A DNA stretch of 64,000 nucleotides from Odoribacter splanchnicus DSM 20712 (GCF_000190535.1 NC_015160.1:992001-1056000); one strand, 5' to 3'. Positions 54,275 to 63,807 are shown, counted from the first letter of the stretch. Numbers and translations are program-made. Notes: a model not told the origin generated them from the sequence alone.

Positions 54275-56254
54275 CTATTCATACTGAATCACCTGTGGTT
54301 TTGTTACGTGATAATCATAAAAACTGCCTCTGTTCCCACTGGAAAGTATCGCTTGAAAACTCCTGCCATCCTCAGGAATAGTAGGATAAACGGCAAAACG
54401 AAAAGAAATATTTTTAATGACGACATTATCGTTTCTCAGGTTGACTCCTACCCCGAATCCCCAATACGTTTTGCTGTGTACCAATTTTTTATTGTCGGCG
54501 GCAATCACACCGAAATCACAGAAAGAAGAAATGGAAACCCGGAATCCTTTTTTAATATAGGGCAAGAAAAAAGTAGTCGCCAAAGAAGACGACAGTTTTT
54601 GATTTCCTCTTAGTGTATCGGATGAAAATCCGCGAATATTCCGATCTTCCATATACAAAAAATCGCCCGGATAACGCCGGATTCCTTTCACATAATGTAC
54701 GTCGTTATAGAAACGGAATTTAAAACTGCCCCAGCTACACAAATTACTGATATGACTGGCTCCCAATTTCAGCGTCCCCCGGGTGAAACCGTCTTCGTTG
54801 ACATAAGACCCCAAGGCTGCTTCCAGGGCGTAATAACGCTCGTCGTATTTATTAAAATGGGAATAGTGACACTCTCCGGCGATATAGCCATAATTATCGA
54901 ATTCACTCTTTTCATACCCCGTGGTCAGACTAAGCATCAATCCCGTAGGAATATCTTCCGTACGCCCGAAATCATAGATCAGATTGGCCTTATAATACTT
55001 CATTTTGATGTAAGTAAAAGCGGCAAAATAATCCCTCCGGTTATAATACAAATGGTTGGTATCGTCTGTAACCAAAGGACGATTATTGAAAAGGGTCGTA
55101 AAAAAACGCCCCGTCAGAAACATATTCTGGTTATAGCTATACCGGTAAGGCAACAAAAAAGATTTACCTAACCATACGTCCTGATAATGATAATTGAACA
55201 ACTCTTCCAACCGGTTTACATTCCGGTCCGGTAAATCATCCGAATAAAAAACACGTCCTACTCCCATCCCTCCGGCCCATTTCATCCGGTTGGTCAGGAA
55301 TTGCCTTTCGACATCTACGAAAACTTCTTTTTCACGGTAATCATTGCGGTAATATCCCCGGATGTTGATATGAGTCCCCCAAAGACTGTTCACCTTATAT
55401 TCCAACTCGTTTCCCCATTTTTTGTCTTTGGTTCCCCGGTAACTGAACTCATAATTCAGGACATGTCCCAATTTCATAAAGTTTTTATTTTCGAGTCCGA
55501 TATCGAAAGAATTCAAGAAATTCGATTCGACCGTCGCTCCCCACGAAAGCTGATCTTTACAAATGAGGGTAACATTCACCTGAGCAGGGTTGTCCGGATC
55601 TTCCGTAACGATCATATTCGCATCATCGATATAATCCAATCTTCTCAACAAAATTTCATTTTGCACCAACTCAAAAGGTACCAATAACATGCCGGGTTTT
55701 ATCGTCAACTGCCTGCGGATTACTTTTTCGGCCGTTTTCATATGGGTTTTGTTGGCTAAGTTTTTCAGCCATCCCATATCTTCCTCGAAGTAAGTGGTAT
55801 CGTAAACACTAGTCCCATAAGGAGGCAGAACAACAATAGAAATATCATGAATCACTTTCCCGGAATAAGCTTTAAATCGTTCCTCACTGTTCTGCGTACG
55901 CATGACATTCAGATATCCACGATGGGGATTGACGAAGACCATTTTATAAAGTTCTTTCGTCCATTTCGCCTTATAGGCAAAGTCTTTAATTTTGGTATAT
56001 TCATACCGCAGGGTATCCCGGATCAGACTATCCGGTAAATACACCGGAGACATCTTCATCTGTGCATCAACCGGTAAGGTCATCAGTGGCAAGGAATCCC
56101 GCTCCAAAAGATGTTGTAAAGACTGTGCCTGTAAACTTTTCTTAACGGTATCCAGGCGCACAGAATCTTGTACTGCCGGAATCCTATGGTCTATAGCCAG
56201 TACCCTTCCAACCCAAAAACAAATGATGAGTATAAATACGATTCTCTTCATCAT
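54275..56254 (-). CDS. outer membrane protein with POTRA-like domain and C-terminal beta-barrel (Omp85-like)
   Basis: 659 residues. Signal peptide (IVFILIICFWVGRVLA). A region of 130 residues without clear family is followed by a POTRA-like repeat at about 180-240 (KVIRRQLTIKPGMLLVPFEL, then LRRLDYIDDANMIVTEDPDN and VNVTLICKD). The remaining 400 residues alternate in the way of a beta-barrel and end in aromatic strands (GVGVNLRNDNVVIKNISFRF). This resembles BamA/TamA proteins but is not BamA itself, having one POTRA. It probably inserts or transports an envelope component. Operon with ApbE (16 bases upstream), patatin-barrel and ZIP genes. Confidence 0.75.
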   Translation of the reverse strand: MMKRIVFILIICFWVGRVLAIDHRIPAVQDSVRLDTVKKSLQAQSLQHLLERDSLPLMTLPVDAQMKMSPVYLPDSLIRDTLRYEYTKIKDFAYKAKWTKELYKMVFVNPHRGYLNVMRTQNSEERFKAYSGKVIHDISIVVLPPYGTSVYDTTYFEEDMGWLKNLANKTHMKTAEKVIRRQLTIKPGMLLVPFELVQNEILLRRLDYIDDANMIVTEDPDNPAQVNVTLICKDQLSWGATVESNFLNSFDIGLENKNFMKLGHVLNYEFSYRGTKDKKWGNELEYKVNSLWGTHINIRGYYRNDYREKEVFVDVERQFLTNRMKWAGGMGVGRVFYSDDLPDRNVNRLEELFNYHYQDVWLGKSFLLPYRYSYNQNMFLTGRFFTTLFNNRPLVTDDTNHLYYNRRDYFAAFTYIKMKYYKANLIYDFGRTEDIPTGLMLSLTTGYEKSEFDNYGYIAGECHYSHFNKYDERYYALEAALGSYVNEDGFTRGTLKLGASHISNLCSWGSFKFRFYNDVHYVKGIRRYPGDFLYMEDRNIRGFSSDTLRGNQKLSSSLATTFFLPYIKKGFRVSISSFCDFGVIAADNKKLVHSKTYWGFGVGVNLRNDNVVIKNISFRFAVYPTIPEDGRSFQAILSSGNRGSFYDYHVTKPQVIQYE

Positions 56255-56270
56255 TTTCCCTCACTCCTCT

Positions 56271-57266
56271 CTATTTTTCTACAATCAATTTTTCAAAGCC
56301 AGGTGAAATCCAGTTTTTCATTTTTCCTTCTTCCAGATAAATAAAAGCGCCTTCCAGTTCAGGATCGGCCAAAACAATCTGCCGGGCTTTTTGCAATCCC
56401 AATACCATAAAAGCAGTGGCATAAGCATCGGCTTCCATACAGGTAGGAGCATAAACCGATGCACTGAGCACTTCGGTCTGAACAGGATAACCTGTCTTGG
56501 GATTTATCGTATGGGCATACTTTTTACCGTCGTGCACATAAAAATTCCGGTAGTTGCCCGAAGTAGCCAAAGCCCCCTGACTCAGTCCGGCAATCATTTG
56601 TAACCGGCGGTTCCGAGCGGTCACATCTTCCTCGGGACGGTCGATTCCTATCCGCCAGGGCCGTTTTTTACTGCTTTGTCCTTTGGCCCTGACCTCTCCT
56701 CCGATCTCTACCATATAATCGTTCAAGCCTTTACGCTCGAAGTATTCGGCCACCAAATCTACTCCAAGTCCTTTAGCAATAGAACTGGCATCCAGCGTAA
56801 TTTCCGGGTATTTTTTCTGCAATTTCCCCTCCGTCAAAGTCAGTAAATCCATACCTACAAATTGCCGTAATGTATCTATACGGGCAGAATCCGGGAAAGA
56901 ATTTTGTTTAAAACCGAATCCCCAGGCATTGACCAAAGGTCCGACCGTAATATCGAAAGCTCCTTCGGTTTTCCGGTTTACTTGCAAAGCCATCGCATAC
57001 ATTTTCTGAAACAGAGCATCTGTACTATCCGTCTCGTTGCGGTTCAGACGGGCAATAACCGATTCGGGATTAAACATGGAAAGAGAAGCGTTTACCGACT
57101 CCATTTGCCGGAGAATTTCCTCTTTCAAATCCTCGTCAGAAGCATAGGATATATGATAAAATGTACCGTAAATCTTTCCTTCGGTATACCGATATTGCTG
57201 TACCGGTGTACAACCTCCGATCCCTAACCCCCAGGCCAAACAGATGCAAATCCAATATTTTCCCAT
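56271..57266 (-). CDS. apbE: FAD:protein FMN transferase
   Basis: 331 residues, lipoprotein signal ICLAWGLGIGGC at the N-terminus, so periplasmic. ApbE attaches FMN through phosphate to a threonine of target flavoproteins such as NqrB, NqrC or RnfG, using FAD and magnesium. Seen: the flavin site region TEGAFDITVGPLVNAWGFG, DASSIAKGLGVDLVAEYF, MVEIGGEVRAKG and the C-terminal HTINPKTGYPV and ADAYATAFMVLG with the metal-binding aspartate. Lies between patatin-barrel and POTRA-barrel genes in one operon; no NQR or RNF genes are near. Confidence 0.95.
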   Translation of the reverse strand: MGKYWICICLAWGLGIGGCTPVQQYRYTEGKIYGTFYHISYASDEDLKEEILRQMESVNASLSMFNPESVIARLNRNETDSTDALFQKMYAMALQVNRKTEGAFDITVGPLVNAWGFGFKQNSFPDSARIDTLRQFVGMDLLTLTEGKLQKKYPEITLDASSIAKGLGVDLVAEYFERKGLNDYMVEIGGEVRAKGQSSKKRPWRIGIDRPEEDVTARNRRLQMIAGLSQGALATSGNYRNFYVHDGKKYAHTINPKTGYPVQTEVLSASVYAPTCMEADAYATAFMVLGLQKARQIVLADPELEGAFIYLEEGKMKNWISPGFEKLIVEK

Positions 57267-57297
57267 TTATTTCCGTTTTTATTACAATTACTCCAAT

Positions 57298-59490
57298 TTA
57301 AAAATAATAGCCGAGATTGAAATACACCCCTAATTTCTGGTCCCAATTGGACATATCGAAGGTGACACTGATCGGTCCGATAATGGAATTATAAGCATAA
57401 CCGGCACCTCCACCCCAAACATCGTCTCCTTTCAGAATATCGAAAAAGCTTTCCGACTGTTTGGCATAATTCCCGGTTAAAGTGATGTAATGCCTCATTC
57501 CCAAGCGATATCTCAACTGTAAACGCCCCACGACCACCGAATTATCGAACACCTGCAGATTATGGATACCGTAAAAAGGCAATTGCTGATTCATATACCT
57601 TCCGGCTACTTCTCCACCGACATAATTCAGATAAGGAATGGCTATATCGCGTCCGATCAATACCCTTCCGTACAAAGCCGGCAAAAGATATACCCTACGG
57701 GTCAGCCGGACGGTCGGTTCGAAATCGGCCGATAAGGCCGAAAAAGGAGCATGCCCGTCATAATTGACCATATTATCGGTGTAAAGTGAATAATCAGCCC
57801 GGAAACTCATCCCCTTGTCCGGAAAATATTTCTTATCGTAAGTATCGAAATGAGCTAAAGCATAGTAGCTGGCAAATCCCTGTGACTTCAGATTTTCCGC
57901 TATATAATCGGTATTGTACAGGACGGATTTATAATTGAAATATTCATACCGTAACCCCAATTGAAATTTGAAATTCCGGAAATAAATATCCGATAAATTC
58001 AGGTCTCCGCGATGATAAGAGAAAGTAATATTATCGACTTTGTCTTTTTTATCGTACAGATTGATATCGTTGTATTTGAACATATAGGATACGCCCAATT
58101 TTCTCAGCATATTACTGCCGAAAGAATAATCCACCAATACGTAAGGGTTTTTATTCAAACGTCCGGTAATCGACAGTCTGGACCCCCTCAACGCCCTATG
58201 GCTAAGGGTTGTATTCAACAGGATCGAAGCCATTTCTTCCGAGTCGAAACGGAATCCCAGATTCAGTGAACTGGCCGGTTTTTCTTTCAGCCGTAGCGTC
58301 AGGTCATAAATCTGATCCCCGTTGAGGGCATAGTTTACATTGGCAAAAGCCCCGGTACCGTATAAAAAAGAAATCGCTTTGTGTAAATCATCCATGGTGA
58401 TGACAGAAAATTCTTTGATCCCGATTTGCCGTTGTATCCATTTTTCATCTTTTTCCTTCACTCCTTCGATAGAAATTTTTCCTATAATAAGAGTGTCTGT
58501 TTCCAAAAACCTGTTTTCGAGATGGGGAGCAGCATCTTCGTCCGGTTCAAGACCGATCTGTTTCTTCAAAGCCATAATTTTATCCCAATTGGCCCGGGCT
58601 ACCCGTTCTCCTCTTTGAATCATCGTATCGATAGCCTCCGCAGTAAAACTGGCCGCAGTAAATCCTTTCAGATCCGGATTCATATACAAATCCACCATCG
58701 CTTTATTATTCTCATAACTCTTCATGCCCATAAAAGCCGTCAGCTGATCGACGATCCCCATGATATTATCCAGTCCTTTCTCATCTTTCAACCCTGTGCT
58801 GAGATCCACCCCGATGGTAATTTCGGCTCCCATATTTTTAGCCACATCCACGGGAAAATTATTCGAGATACCTCCGTCTACCAATACCATACTATCGATA
58901 GTTACGGGAGCGAAGACTCCCGGGATAGCCATACTCGCCCGCATCGCCAAAGGCAGTATCCCCTTGTCCATCACCACTTCTTTCCCATCGATCATATTGG
59001 CCGACACACAAGCGAACGGAATCGGTAAATCCCGGAACGGAATCGAATCGTGAAAACCGATGGTCAATTCGGAAAACAGGTTATAAATATTCTGTCCGCT
59101 CACGAAACCTGCCGGTACCGAAAGACCTTTTTCCTGGGAAAAAGAAAGGGAAATGAGGTATTTCTCATTGGATTCTTTCTCGGTAAAAGGCTGGTTGAAA
59201 CGATATACCTTATCGCTCAGCAAGAAAGGCCAGTTCTGCATCCTGACCAAACTATCCAGCGCCTTGGCATTATATCCGACGGCATACAACCCTCCGACAA
59301 TAGCCCCCATACTCGTCCCGGAAATATAATCGATCGGAATCCCCGCTTCCTCGAGCACTTTCAGCACACCGATATGAGCAACTCCTTTCGCCCCCCCACC
59401 ACTCAGCACGACTCCTACTTTTTTACGCTGTCCCAGCGTATCGGGACAAATCAAACAAAAAACAATCAGAACAGATAAAATATATCTCAT
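57298..59490 (-). CDS. patatin-like phospholipase with C-terminal outer-membrane barrel (PlpD/type Vd-like)
   Basis: 730 residues. Signal peptide (ILSVLIVFCLICPDTLGQ). Patatin domain at about 25-310: oxyanion loop VVLSGGGAKGVAHIG, nucleophile GTSMGAIVGG and the Asp-Gly of the dyad in VDGGISNNFPVD. Then a POTRA-like segment near 325-400 (ISIEGVKEKDEKWIQRQIG) and a barrel of about 330 residues ending AYNSIIGPISVTFDMS then VYFNLGYYF, an aromatic-terminated last strand. This is the layout of type Vd autotransporters such as PlpD, which expose a lipase. First gene of the operon with ApbE, POTRA-barrel and ZIP genes. Confidence 0.92.
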   Translation of the reverse strand: MRYILSVLIVFCLICPDTLGQRKKVGVVLSGGGAKGVAHIGVLKVLEEAGIPIDYISGTSMGAIVGGLYAVGYNAKALDSLVRMQNWPFLLSDKVYRFNQPFTEKESNEKYLISLSFSQEKGLSVPAGFVSGQNIYNLFSELTIGFHDSIPFRDLPIPFACVSANMIDGKEVVMDKGILPLAMRASMAIPGVFAPVTIDSMVLVDGGISNNFPVDVAKNMGAEITIGVDLSTGLKDEKGLDNIMGIVDQLTAFMGMKSYENNKAMVDLYMNPDLKGFTAASFTAEAIDTMIQRGERVARANWDKIMALKKQIGLEPDEDAAPHLENRFLETDTLIIGKISIEGVKEKDEKWIQRQIGIKEFSVITMDDLHKAISFLYGTGAFANVNYALNGDQIYDLTLRLKEKPASSLNLGFRFDSEEMASILLNTTLSHRALRGSRLSITGRLNKNPYVLVDYSFGSNMLRKLGVSYMFKYNDINLYDKKDKVDNITFSYHRGDLNLSDIYFRNFKFQLGLRYEYFNYKSVLYNTDYIAENLKSQGFASYYALAHFDTYDKKYFPDKGMSFRADYSLYTDNMVNYDGHAPFSALSADFEPTVRLTRRVYLLPALYGRVLIGRDIAIPYLNYVGGEVAGRYMNQQLPFYGIHNLQVFDNSVVVGRLQLRYRLGMRHYITLTGNYAKQSESFFDILKGDDVWGGGAGYAYNSIIGPISVTFDMSNWDQKLGVYFNLGYYF

Positions 59491-59582
59491 AAGCGTATTC
59501 CAAATAATTTGACAATCATCCTAGCTACAAAGCTATGAAAACATTTGAAGATTCGGAAATTTGAGGATTTCGAAATTATTCC

Positions 59583-59590
59583 TAATTTTG
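59583..59590 (+). promoter_or_regulatory. -7 promoter element of the NtrC-like regulator gene
   Basis: TAATTTTG, exact consensus, 24-30 bases before the two possible starts at 59608 and 59614. It lies within the longer frame from 59545 and so excludes that start. Confidence 0.65.
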
Positions 59591-59613
59591 CTATCCGTGT
59601 AAAAAAAATGACC

Positions 59614-60765
59614 ATGGCAAAAATACTTGTAATCGACGACGAACGTAGCATCCGTAATTCGATGAAAGACATTCTCTCTTTCGAAGGACACGAAGTCGTA
59701 TTAGCTGAAAACGGCATGGAGGGATTGGTGTCGGTGAAAACTGAAAAACCGGAGGTGGTGTTCTGTGATATCAAAATGCCTAAAATGGAAGGAATCGAGG
59801 TACTGGAACGAATCAAAGAATTTACTTCCGATGTGCCGGTCATCATGATATCGGGACACGGCACCATAGATACAGCTATCGAAGCCATCAAAAAAGGAGC
59901 TTACGATTTCATCGAGAAACCGCTGGACCTGAACCGGATTCTGATTACGATCAAAAACGCAACGGACAAAAACCAGCTTATCGAGGAGACCCAAAAGCTA
60001 AAAACCAAAGTCAGTAAGAAATACGAGATGATCGGCCATTCGGATGCATTGAATCATATCCGTATCATGATCGATAAAGTGGCGGTTTCCGATGCCCGGG
60101 TACTCATCACTGGACCGAACGGTTGTGGTAAAGAATTGGTAGCCCATCAGTTGCACGAAAAAAGTCACCGTAACGACAGAGCTTTTATAGAAGTCAACTG
60201 TGCAGCTATTCCTTCGGAGCTGATCGAAAGCGAACTGTTCGGACACGAAAAAGGATCGTTCACTTCGGCGATCAAACAGAAGAAAGGGAAATTCGAACTA
60301 GCCTCGGGAGGGACTTTATTCCTCGACGAAATCGGGGATATGAGCCTGGAAGCACAGGCTAAAGTACTCCGGGCCTTACAGGAAAATAAAATCAGCCGGA
60401 TCGGAAGCGACACGGATATTCAGATAGATGTGCGGGTCATCGCAGCAACCAATAAAAATCTGAAAGAAGAGATTGCCAAAGGACGGTTTCGGGAAGATTT
60501 ATACCACCGTCTGAGTGTTATAATTATCGAAGTTCCCCCTTTGAAAGACCGTCCGGAAGATATCGACGAGTTAGTGACCTATTTTCTGGAAACCATTTGC
60601 AACGAAATGGGGATAGCACAAAAAAATATTACACCGGAAGCTTTACAAGCGCTGAAAAGTTACGAATGGACCGGAAATATCCGTGAACTCCGCAACGTCG
60701 TCGAACGTTTGATTATTCTCGGAAGCCCGACAATCACAGCAGAAGAAGTCAGCATGTATAAATAA
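59614..60765 (+). CDS. NtrC-like response regulator with AAA domain, lacking the C-terminal HTH
   Basis: About 384 residues. Receiver domain at 1-120 (ILVIDDERSIRNSM, phosphoacceptor in VVFCDIKMPKMEG, lysine in GAYDFIEKPL). AAA domain at about 140-375: Walker A-like GPNGCGKELVAHQ, Walker B GGTLFLDEIGDM, arginine-finger region FREDLYHRLSVI, and WTGNIRELRNVVERL. Where sigma-54 activators have GAFTGA this one reads GSFTSA, and the protein ends directly after the AAA lid, with no Fis-type DNA-binding domain. It may act without binding DNA, or on something other than sigma-54. It starts at 59614 or 59608 and is followed after nine bases by hydF. Confidence 0.88.
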   Translation: MAKILVIDDERSIRNSMKDILSFEGHEVVLAENGMEGLVSVKTEKPEVVFCDIKMPKMEGIEVLERIKEFTSDVPVIMISGHGTIDTAIEAIKKGAYDFIEKPLDLNRILITIKNATDKNQLIEETQKLKTKVSKKYEMIGHSDALNHIRIMIDKVAVSDARVLITGPNGCGKELVAHQLHEKSHRNDRAFIEVNCAAIPSELIESELFGHEKGSFTSAIKQKKGKFELASGGTLFLDEIGDMSLEAQAKVLRALQENKISRIGSDTDIQIDVRVIAATNKNLKEEIAKGRFREDLYHRLSVIIIEVPPLKDRPEDIDELVTYFLETICNEMGIAQKNITPEALQALKSYEWTGNIRELRNVVERLIILGSPTITAEEVSMYK

Positions 60766-60774
60766 CCCCGATTC

Positions 60775-61974
60775 ATGGATAAATTTCATCTCGTCATCAC
60801 CGGCCGGAGAAATACCGGAAAAAGTTCTATCGTCAACACGATTTTACAACAGGACAAAGCCGTTGTCTCCCCCATTGCCGGCACGACAACAGACCCGGTA
60901 AAGAAAAGTTATGAAATCCCGGGAGTTGCATCGGTCGTTTTAATCGACACTGCCGGAACGGATGACGAAGGTGAACTCGGGGAATTAAGGGTAAAAAAAA
61001 CGTTCGAAACCATCCGGCAAGCCGATGCAGCCTTACTGGTGATCACCGGCAACCGCTTCGGTCATTTCGAAGAAATACTGACCGAAGAATTTCAAAAGTT
61101 AAAACTTCCTTTTTTGATCGTACACAATAAATCGGACCTGGAACCTTTACAGGAGCAACTTCGGGAAAAACTCTTGCAAAAATACGGTACCCCGGTTATC
61201 GGTTTCTCCACTTGCCAGGCTAAAAGAGAAATGCTGATTCAAAAAATCGGCACTTTGGTAAACCGGCAAAATTCTTCCTCTCTGTTAGGGGATCTGGTTT
61301 GTCCCGGCCAAGTGGTTATGCTGGTCACCCCCATCGATTCGGAAGCTCCGACAGGCCGGATGATCTTGCCTCAGGTACAAATGTTAAGAGAGATATTGGA
61401 CCGGCATGGTATCGGTATTGTCGTCCAACCCGAAGAAATCACGACTTATTTTCAGCGGAATTCGTTACGACCGGACCTGGTAATCACAGATAGTCAGGTA
61501 TTCGGCAAAATAGCCCCCTGGATTCCCCAGGATATTCCTTTCACCAGTTTCAGCATTATTCTGGCACACCATAAAGGCAATTTCGACCGATATCTGGCCG
61601 GGACCTCCCGCATCCCGGAACTGAAAGACGGCGACCGGATTCTTCTGCTCGAATCCTGTTCCCATCATGTTTCCTGTGAAGATATCGGCCGGGTCAAAAT
61701 CCCCGCCCTTCTTCGCAAGTATACCGGAAAGCAGCTGGAATTCGACCATATCGCCGGCTTAGACCGGATCGAACGTCCGATAACGGATTATGCCCTGATC
61801 ATTCAATGCGGAGGCTGTATGATCACAGCCACCCAATTGCGCCACCGTCTGCAACCGGCCATCGATGCCCGGATTCCGGTCAGCAACTACGGCATGACTA
61901 TCGCCTGGCTCCAGGGCATTTTCGACCGTGCAACTCAGGTATTTACTTGTTATCGTCCCAATCCATCCGTTTAA
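60775..61974 (+). CDS. hydF: [FeFe]-hydrogenase maturation GTPase HydF
   Basis: 399 residues. Scaffold on which the two-iron subcluster of [FeFe] hydrogenase is assembled, before transfer to the apo-enzyme. GTPase domain at 1-165: P-loop GRRNTGKSSI, GTTTDPV, DTAG and NKSD. Iron-sulfur domain: Cys295 and His297 (ESCSHHVSC) and the pair Cys345-x2-Cys348 in QCGGC, matching the family pattern CxH...CxxC. It starts nine bases after the NtrC-like regulator, so the two are probably cotranscribed. HydE, HydG and the hydrogenase are not in this window. The 3' end overlaps the convergent YitT gene by 32 bases. Confidence 0.95.
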   Translation: MDKFHLVITGRRNTGKSSIVNTILQQDKAVVSPIAGTTTDPVKKSYEIPGVASVVLIDTAGTDDEGELGELRVKKTFETIRQADAALLVITGNRFGHFEEILTEEFQKLKLPFLIVHNKSDLEPLQEQLREKLLQKYGTPVIGFSTCQAKREMLIQKIGTLVNRQNSSSLLGDLVCPGQVVMLVTPIDSEAPTGRMILPQVQMLREILDRHGIGIVVQPEEITTYFQRNSLRPDLVITDSQVFGKIAPWIPQDIPFTSFSIILAHHKGNFDRYLAGTSRIPELKDGDRILLLESCSHHVSCEDIGRVKIPALLRKYTGKQLEFDHIAGLDRIERPITDYALIIQCGGCMITATQLRHRLQPAIDARIPVSNYGMTIAWLQGIFDRATQVFTCYRPNPSV

Positions 61975-62914
61975 ATCCTTGCCCCATAATCTCCTGAGCA
62001 TTCAGGATCATGGTAAAAGCATGAGGATCGATATGCTGGATGGCCCGTTGCAAAGTAGTCACCTCTTTACGGTTGACGACCGTCATAATCATTTCTTTCT
62101 CCGAACGGTTCCACATCCCGTTGACCGGTACGATAGAGCCGCCCCGGTGTAATTCCGAAAGTATAAACCGACGTAATTCTTCTGTTTTTTCGGATATGAT
62201 GAAAAAAGTTTTATCGCTGGAATACCCACCGATGACAATATCGATTACTTTCCCCATAATAAAAATAGTGATCAGGGAATAAAACGGAGTTTTCCAATCC
62301 GGGAAAGCCACAAAACCCAATACCACGATAATCAGGTCGACAGTCATCTGCATCATCCCCAAAGGCCTGCGGGTCAATTTATGTAATACGGCAGCCAAAA
62401 CATCCGTACCGGCACTCGAAGAACGGGTCTTGAAAATCAATCCGGCTCCGACTCCGATAACCACACCTCCGAAGATACTGGCCAACAATACCCCTTCCTT
62501 CGTTGCATCGGGATTGTCGATACCTCCTTTGACCAATTGCAGGGGATCATGTGCAAATTCTGCCGTATAGCCACACCAATGTTCCAGAGCCCACGGAAAA
62601 CCGTCGGCAAACAAAGCTACCAACCAAAAGCAGATAAAAGTCCTCAAACCGAAATCACGGCCTAATATTTTAAAACCGATCAAACTCAACGGCAGGTTAA
62701 AACACAATGCCGCCATACCGATCGGGAATCCCAGTTTCCAGTTCAAAATGGTAGAAATACCATAAATTCCTCCCGGAACGATCTGGTAGGGAGTCATGAA
62801 AAAAGTGTAACCGGTCGCTATCACCATAGATCCCAATAAAAGAGTTCCCCAAGTTTGAAACCACCGGGCCGAAAAAATTTTTTCCTTGTAGAAGGAAACT
62901 TTTGTAACATTCAT
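61943..62914 (-). CDS. YitT family membrane protein (DUF161/DUF2179)
   Basis: 323 residues. Five or six membrane helices with the conserved TPYQIVPGGIYGISTIL and SSSAGTDVLAAVLHKLT segments, followed by a cytosolic DUF2179 domain (DKTFFIISEKTEELRRFIL then GMWNRSEKEMIMTVVNRKE). A transport function is suspected for the family, but the substrate is not established to my knowledge. The last ten codons overlap the end of hydF on the opposite strand. It is probably monocistronic. Confidence 0.92.
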   Translation of the reverse strand: MNVTKVSFYKEKIFSARWFQTWGTLLLGSMVIATGYTFFMTPYQIVPGGIYGISTILNWKLGFPIGMAALCFNLPLSLIGFKILGRDFGLRTFICFWLVALFADGFPWALEHWCGYTAEFAHDPLQLVKGGIDNPDATKEGVLLASIFGGVVIGVGAGLIFKTRSSSAGTDVLAAVLHKLTRRPLGMMQMTVDLIIVVLGFVAFPDWKTPFYSLITIFIMGKVIDIVIGGYSSDKTFFIISEKTEELRRFILSELHRGGSIVPVNGMWNRSEKEMIMTVVNRKEVTTLQRAIQHIDPHAFTMILNAQEIMGQGFKRMDWDDNK

Positions 62915-63131
62915 AATCAGACAATTAAATTACACGCTGTAAAAAACGATCGCCACCTCCACCACCTCTCCCAATTCGCGCGCAAAGATACCACCCGCTT
63001 CAACAATAAAACATGACATTTGTCATCCTTTTACACGAATCGGAGAGGGATAAAACATAAAATACCGGGGTTATGCAATCGTTGGAACACTTAACAATCC
63101 TCAAAACCTCATTTTCTTCCGTTAAAAAAAC
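62915..63131. other. divergent intergenic region between YitT and TetR genes
   Basis: No coding sequence seen. It contains the YitT leader on the minus strand; the TetR promoter and operator begin at 63132. Confidence 0.4.
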
Positions 63132-63139
63132 TATCTTTG
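63132..63139 (+). promoter_or_regulatory. -7 promoter element of the TetR gene
   Basis: TATCTTTG, exact consensus, 81 bases before the ATG at 63220, leaving room for the operator between them. Confidence 0.6.
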
Positions 63140-63166
63140 CCCATAAATGTCATAGAAAATAGCTAT

Positions 63167-63197
63167 AATTGCACAAAATTTTGTGTTTTGTGCAATT
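63167..63197. promoter_or_regulatory. inverted repeat, probable autoregulatory operator of the TetR gene
   Basis: Perfect 12-base arms AATTGCACAAAA and TTTTGTGCAATT separated by seven bases, between the promoter word and the start codon of a TetR regulator. Placement fits repression of its own gene. It could also be an RNA hairpin in the leader. Confidence 0.5.
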
Positions 63198-63219
63198 TAA
63201 AGTCACAACCGCAAGATTT

Positions 63220-63807
63220 ATGAGAACAAAATTAAGTAAGACAAAGAATAAAATCATACATGTTGCCAAGTCTCTTTTCTCAGAAATGAGCGTTTATAAA
63301 GCAACGATGAATGATATTGCTCAGGCAGCAAACATGAGTCGGCGGACTTTATATATGCATTTTAAGAGTAAAGAAGAGATTTATCACTATGTAGTCGAGG
63401 ATCATGTCAAAGACATTAATGAGAAATTGCAGAAGGCCGCAGACTCTGCACTTCCTCCCGACCGCAAATTAAAATTATATATTTTAGCGCGGTTCAATGT
63501 GATCGACAATCTGGTCCGTCAGAACAAATACATCCGTTATGATTTTATTTTCAACAATTTGCGAGTTGAACAGTTACGTAAGGGTATCGATATGAAAGAA
63601 CGGCAATTGCTAACCCGTATCTTGCAGAACGGTAAAGAGCAAGGCCTCTTCAATATCAATAATCCTTCCTCATTCGCAAAAACGCTGCTGATTATGTTCA
63701 AAAGTCTGGAGCAACCCTTTATTATCATCGGGCACCGGAAAAGGAATTATCAGTCGCTGCGTGAATATGTCGACTTACTATTTAATGGAATATTAAACAA
63801 AGGCTGA
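63220..63807 (+). CDS. TetR family transcriptional regulator
   Basis: 195 residues from the ATG at 63220; a TTG at 63169 would run through the operator and is rejected. Helix-turn-helix: IIHVAKSLFSEMSVYKATMN, then NMSRRTLYMHFKSKEEIYHY. The C-terminal domain is not assignable. The next gene, 75 bases further on the same strand, encodes a ketoacyl-ACP synthase III, so a role in controlling fatty acid or related acyl-chain synthesis is possible. Confidence 0.9.
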   Translation: MRTKLSKTKNKIIHVAKSLFSEMSVYKATMNDIAQAANMSRRTLYMHFKSKEEIYHYVVEDHVKDINEKLQKAADSALPPDRKLKLYILARFNVIDNLVRQNKYIRYDFIFNNLRVEQLRKGIDMKERQLLTRILQNGKEQGLFNINNPSSFAKTLLIMFKSLEQPFIIIGHRKRNYQSLREYVDLLFNGILNKG

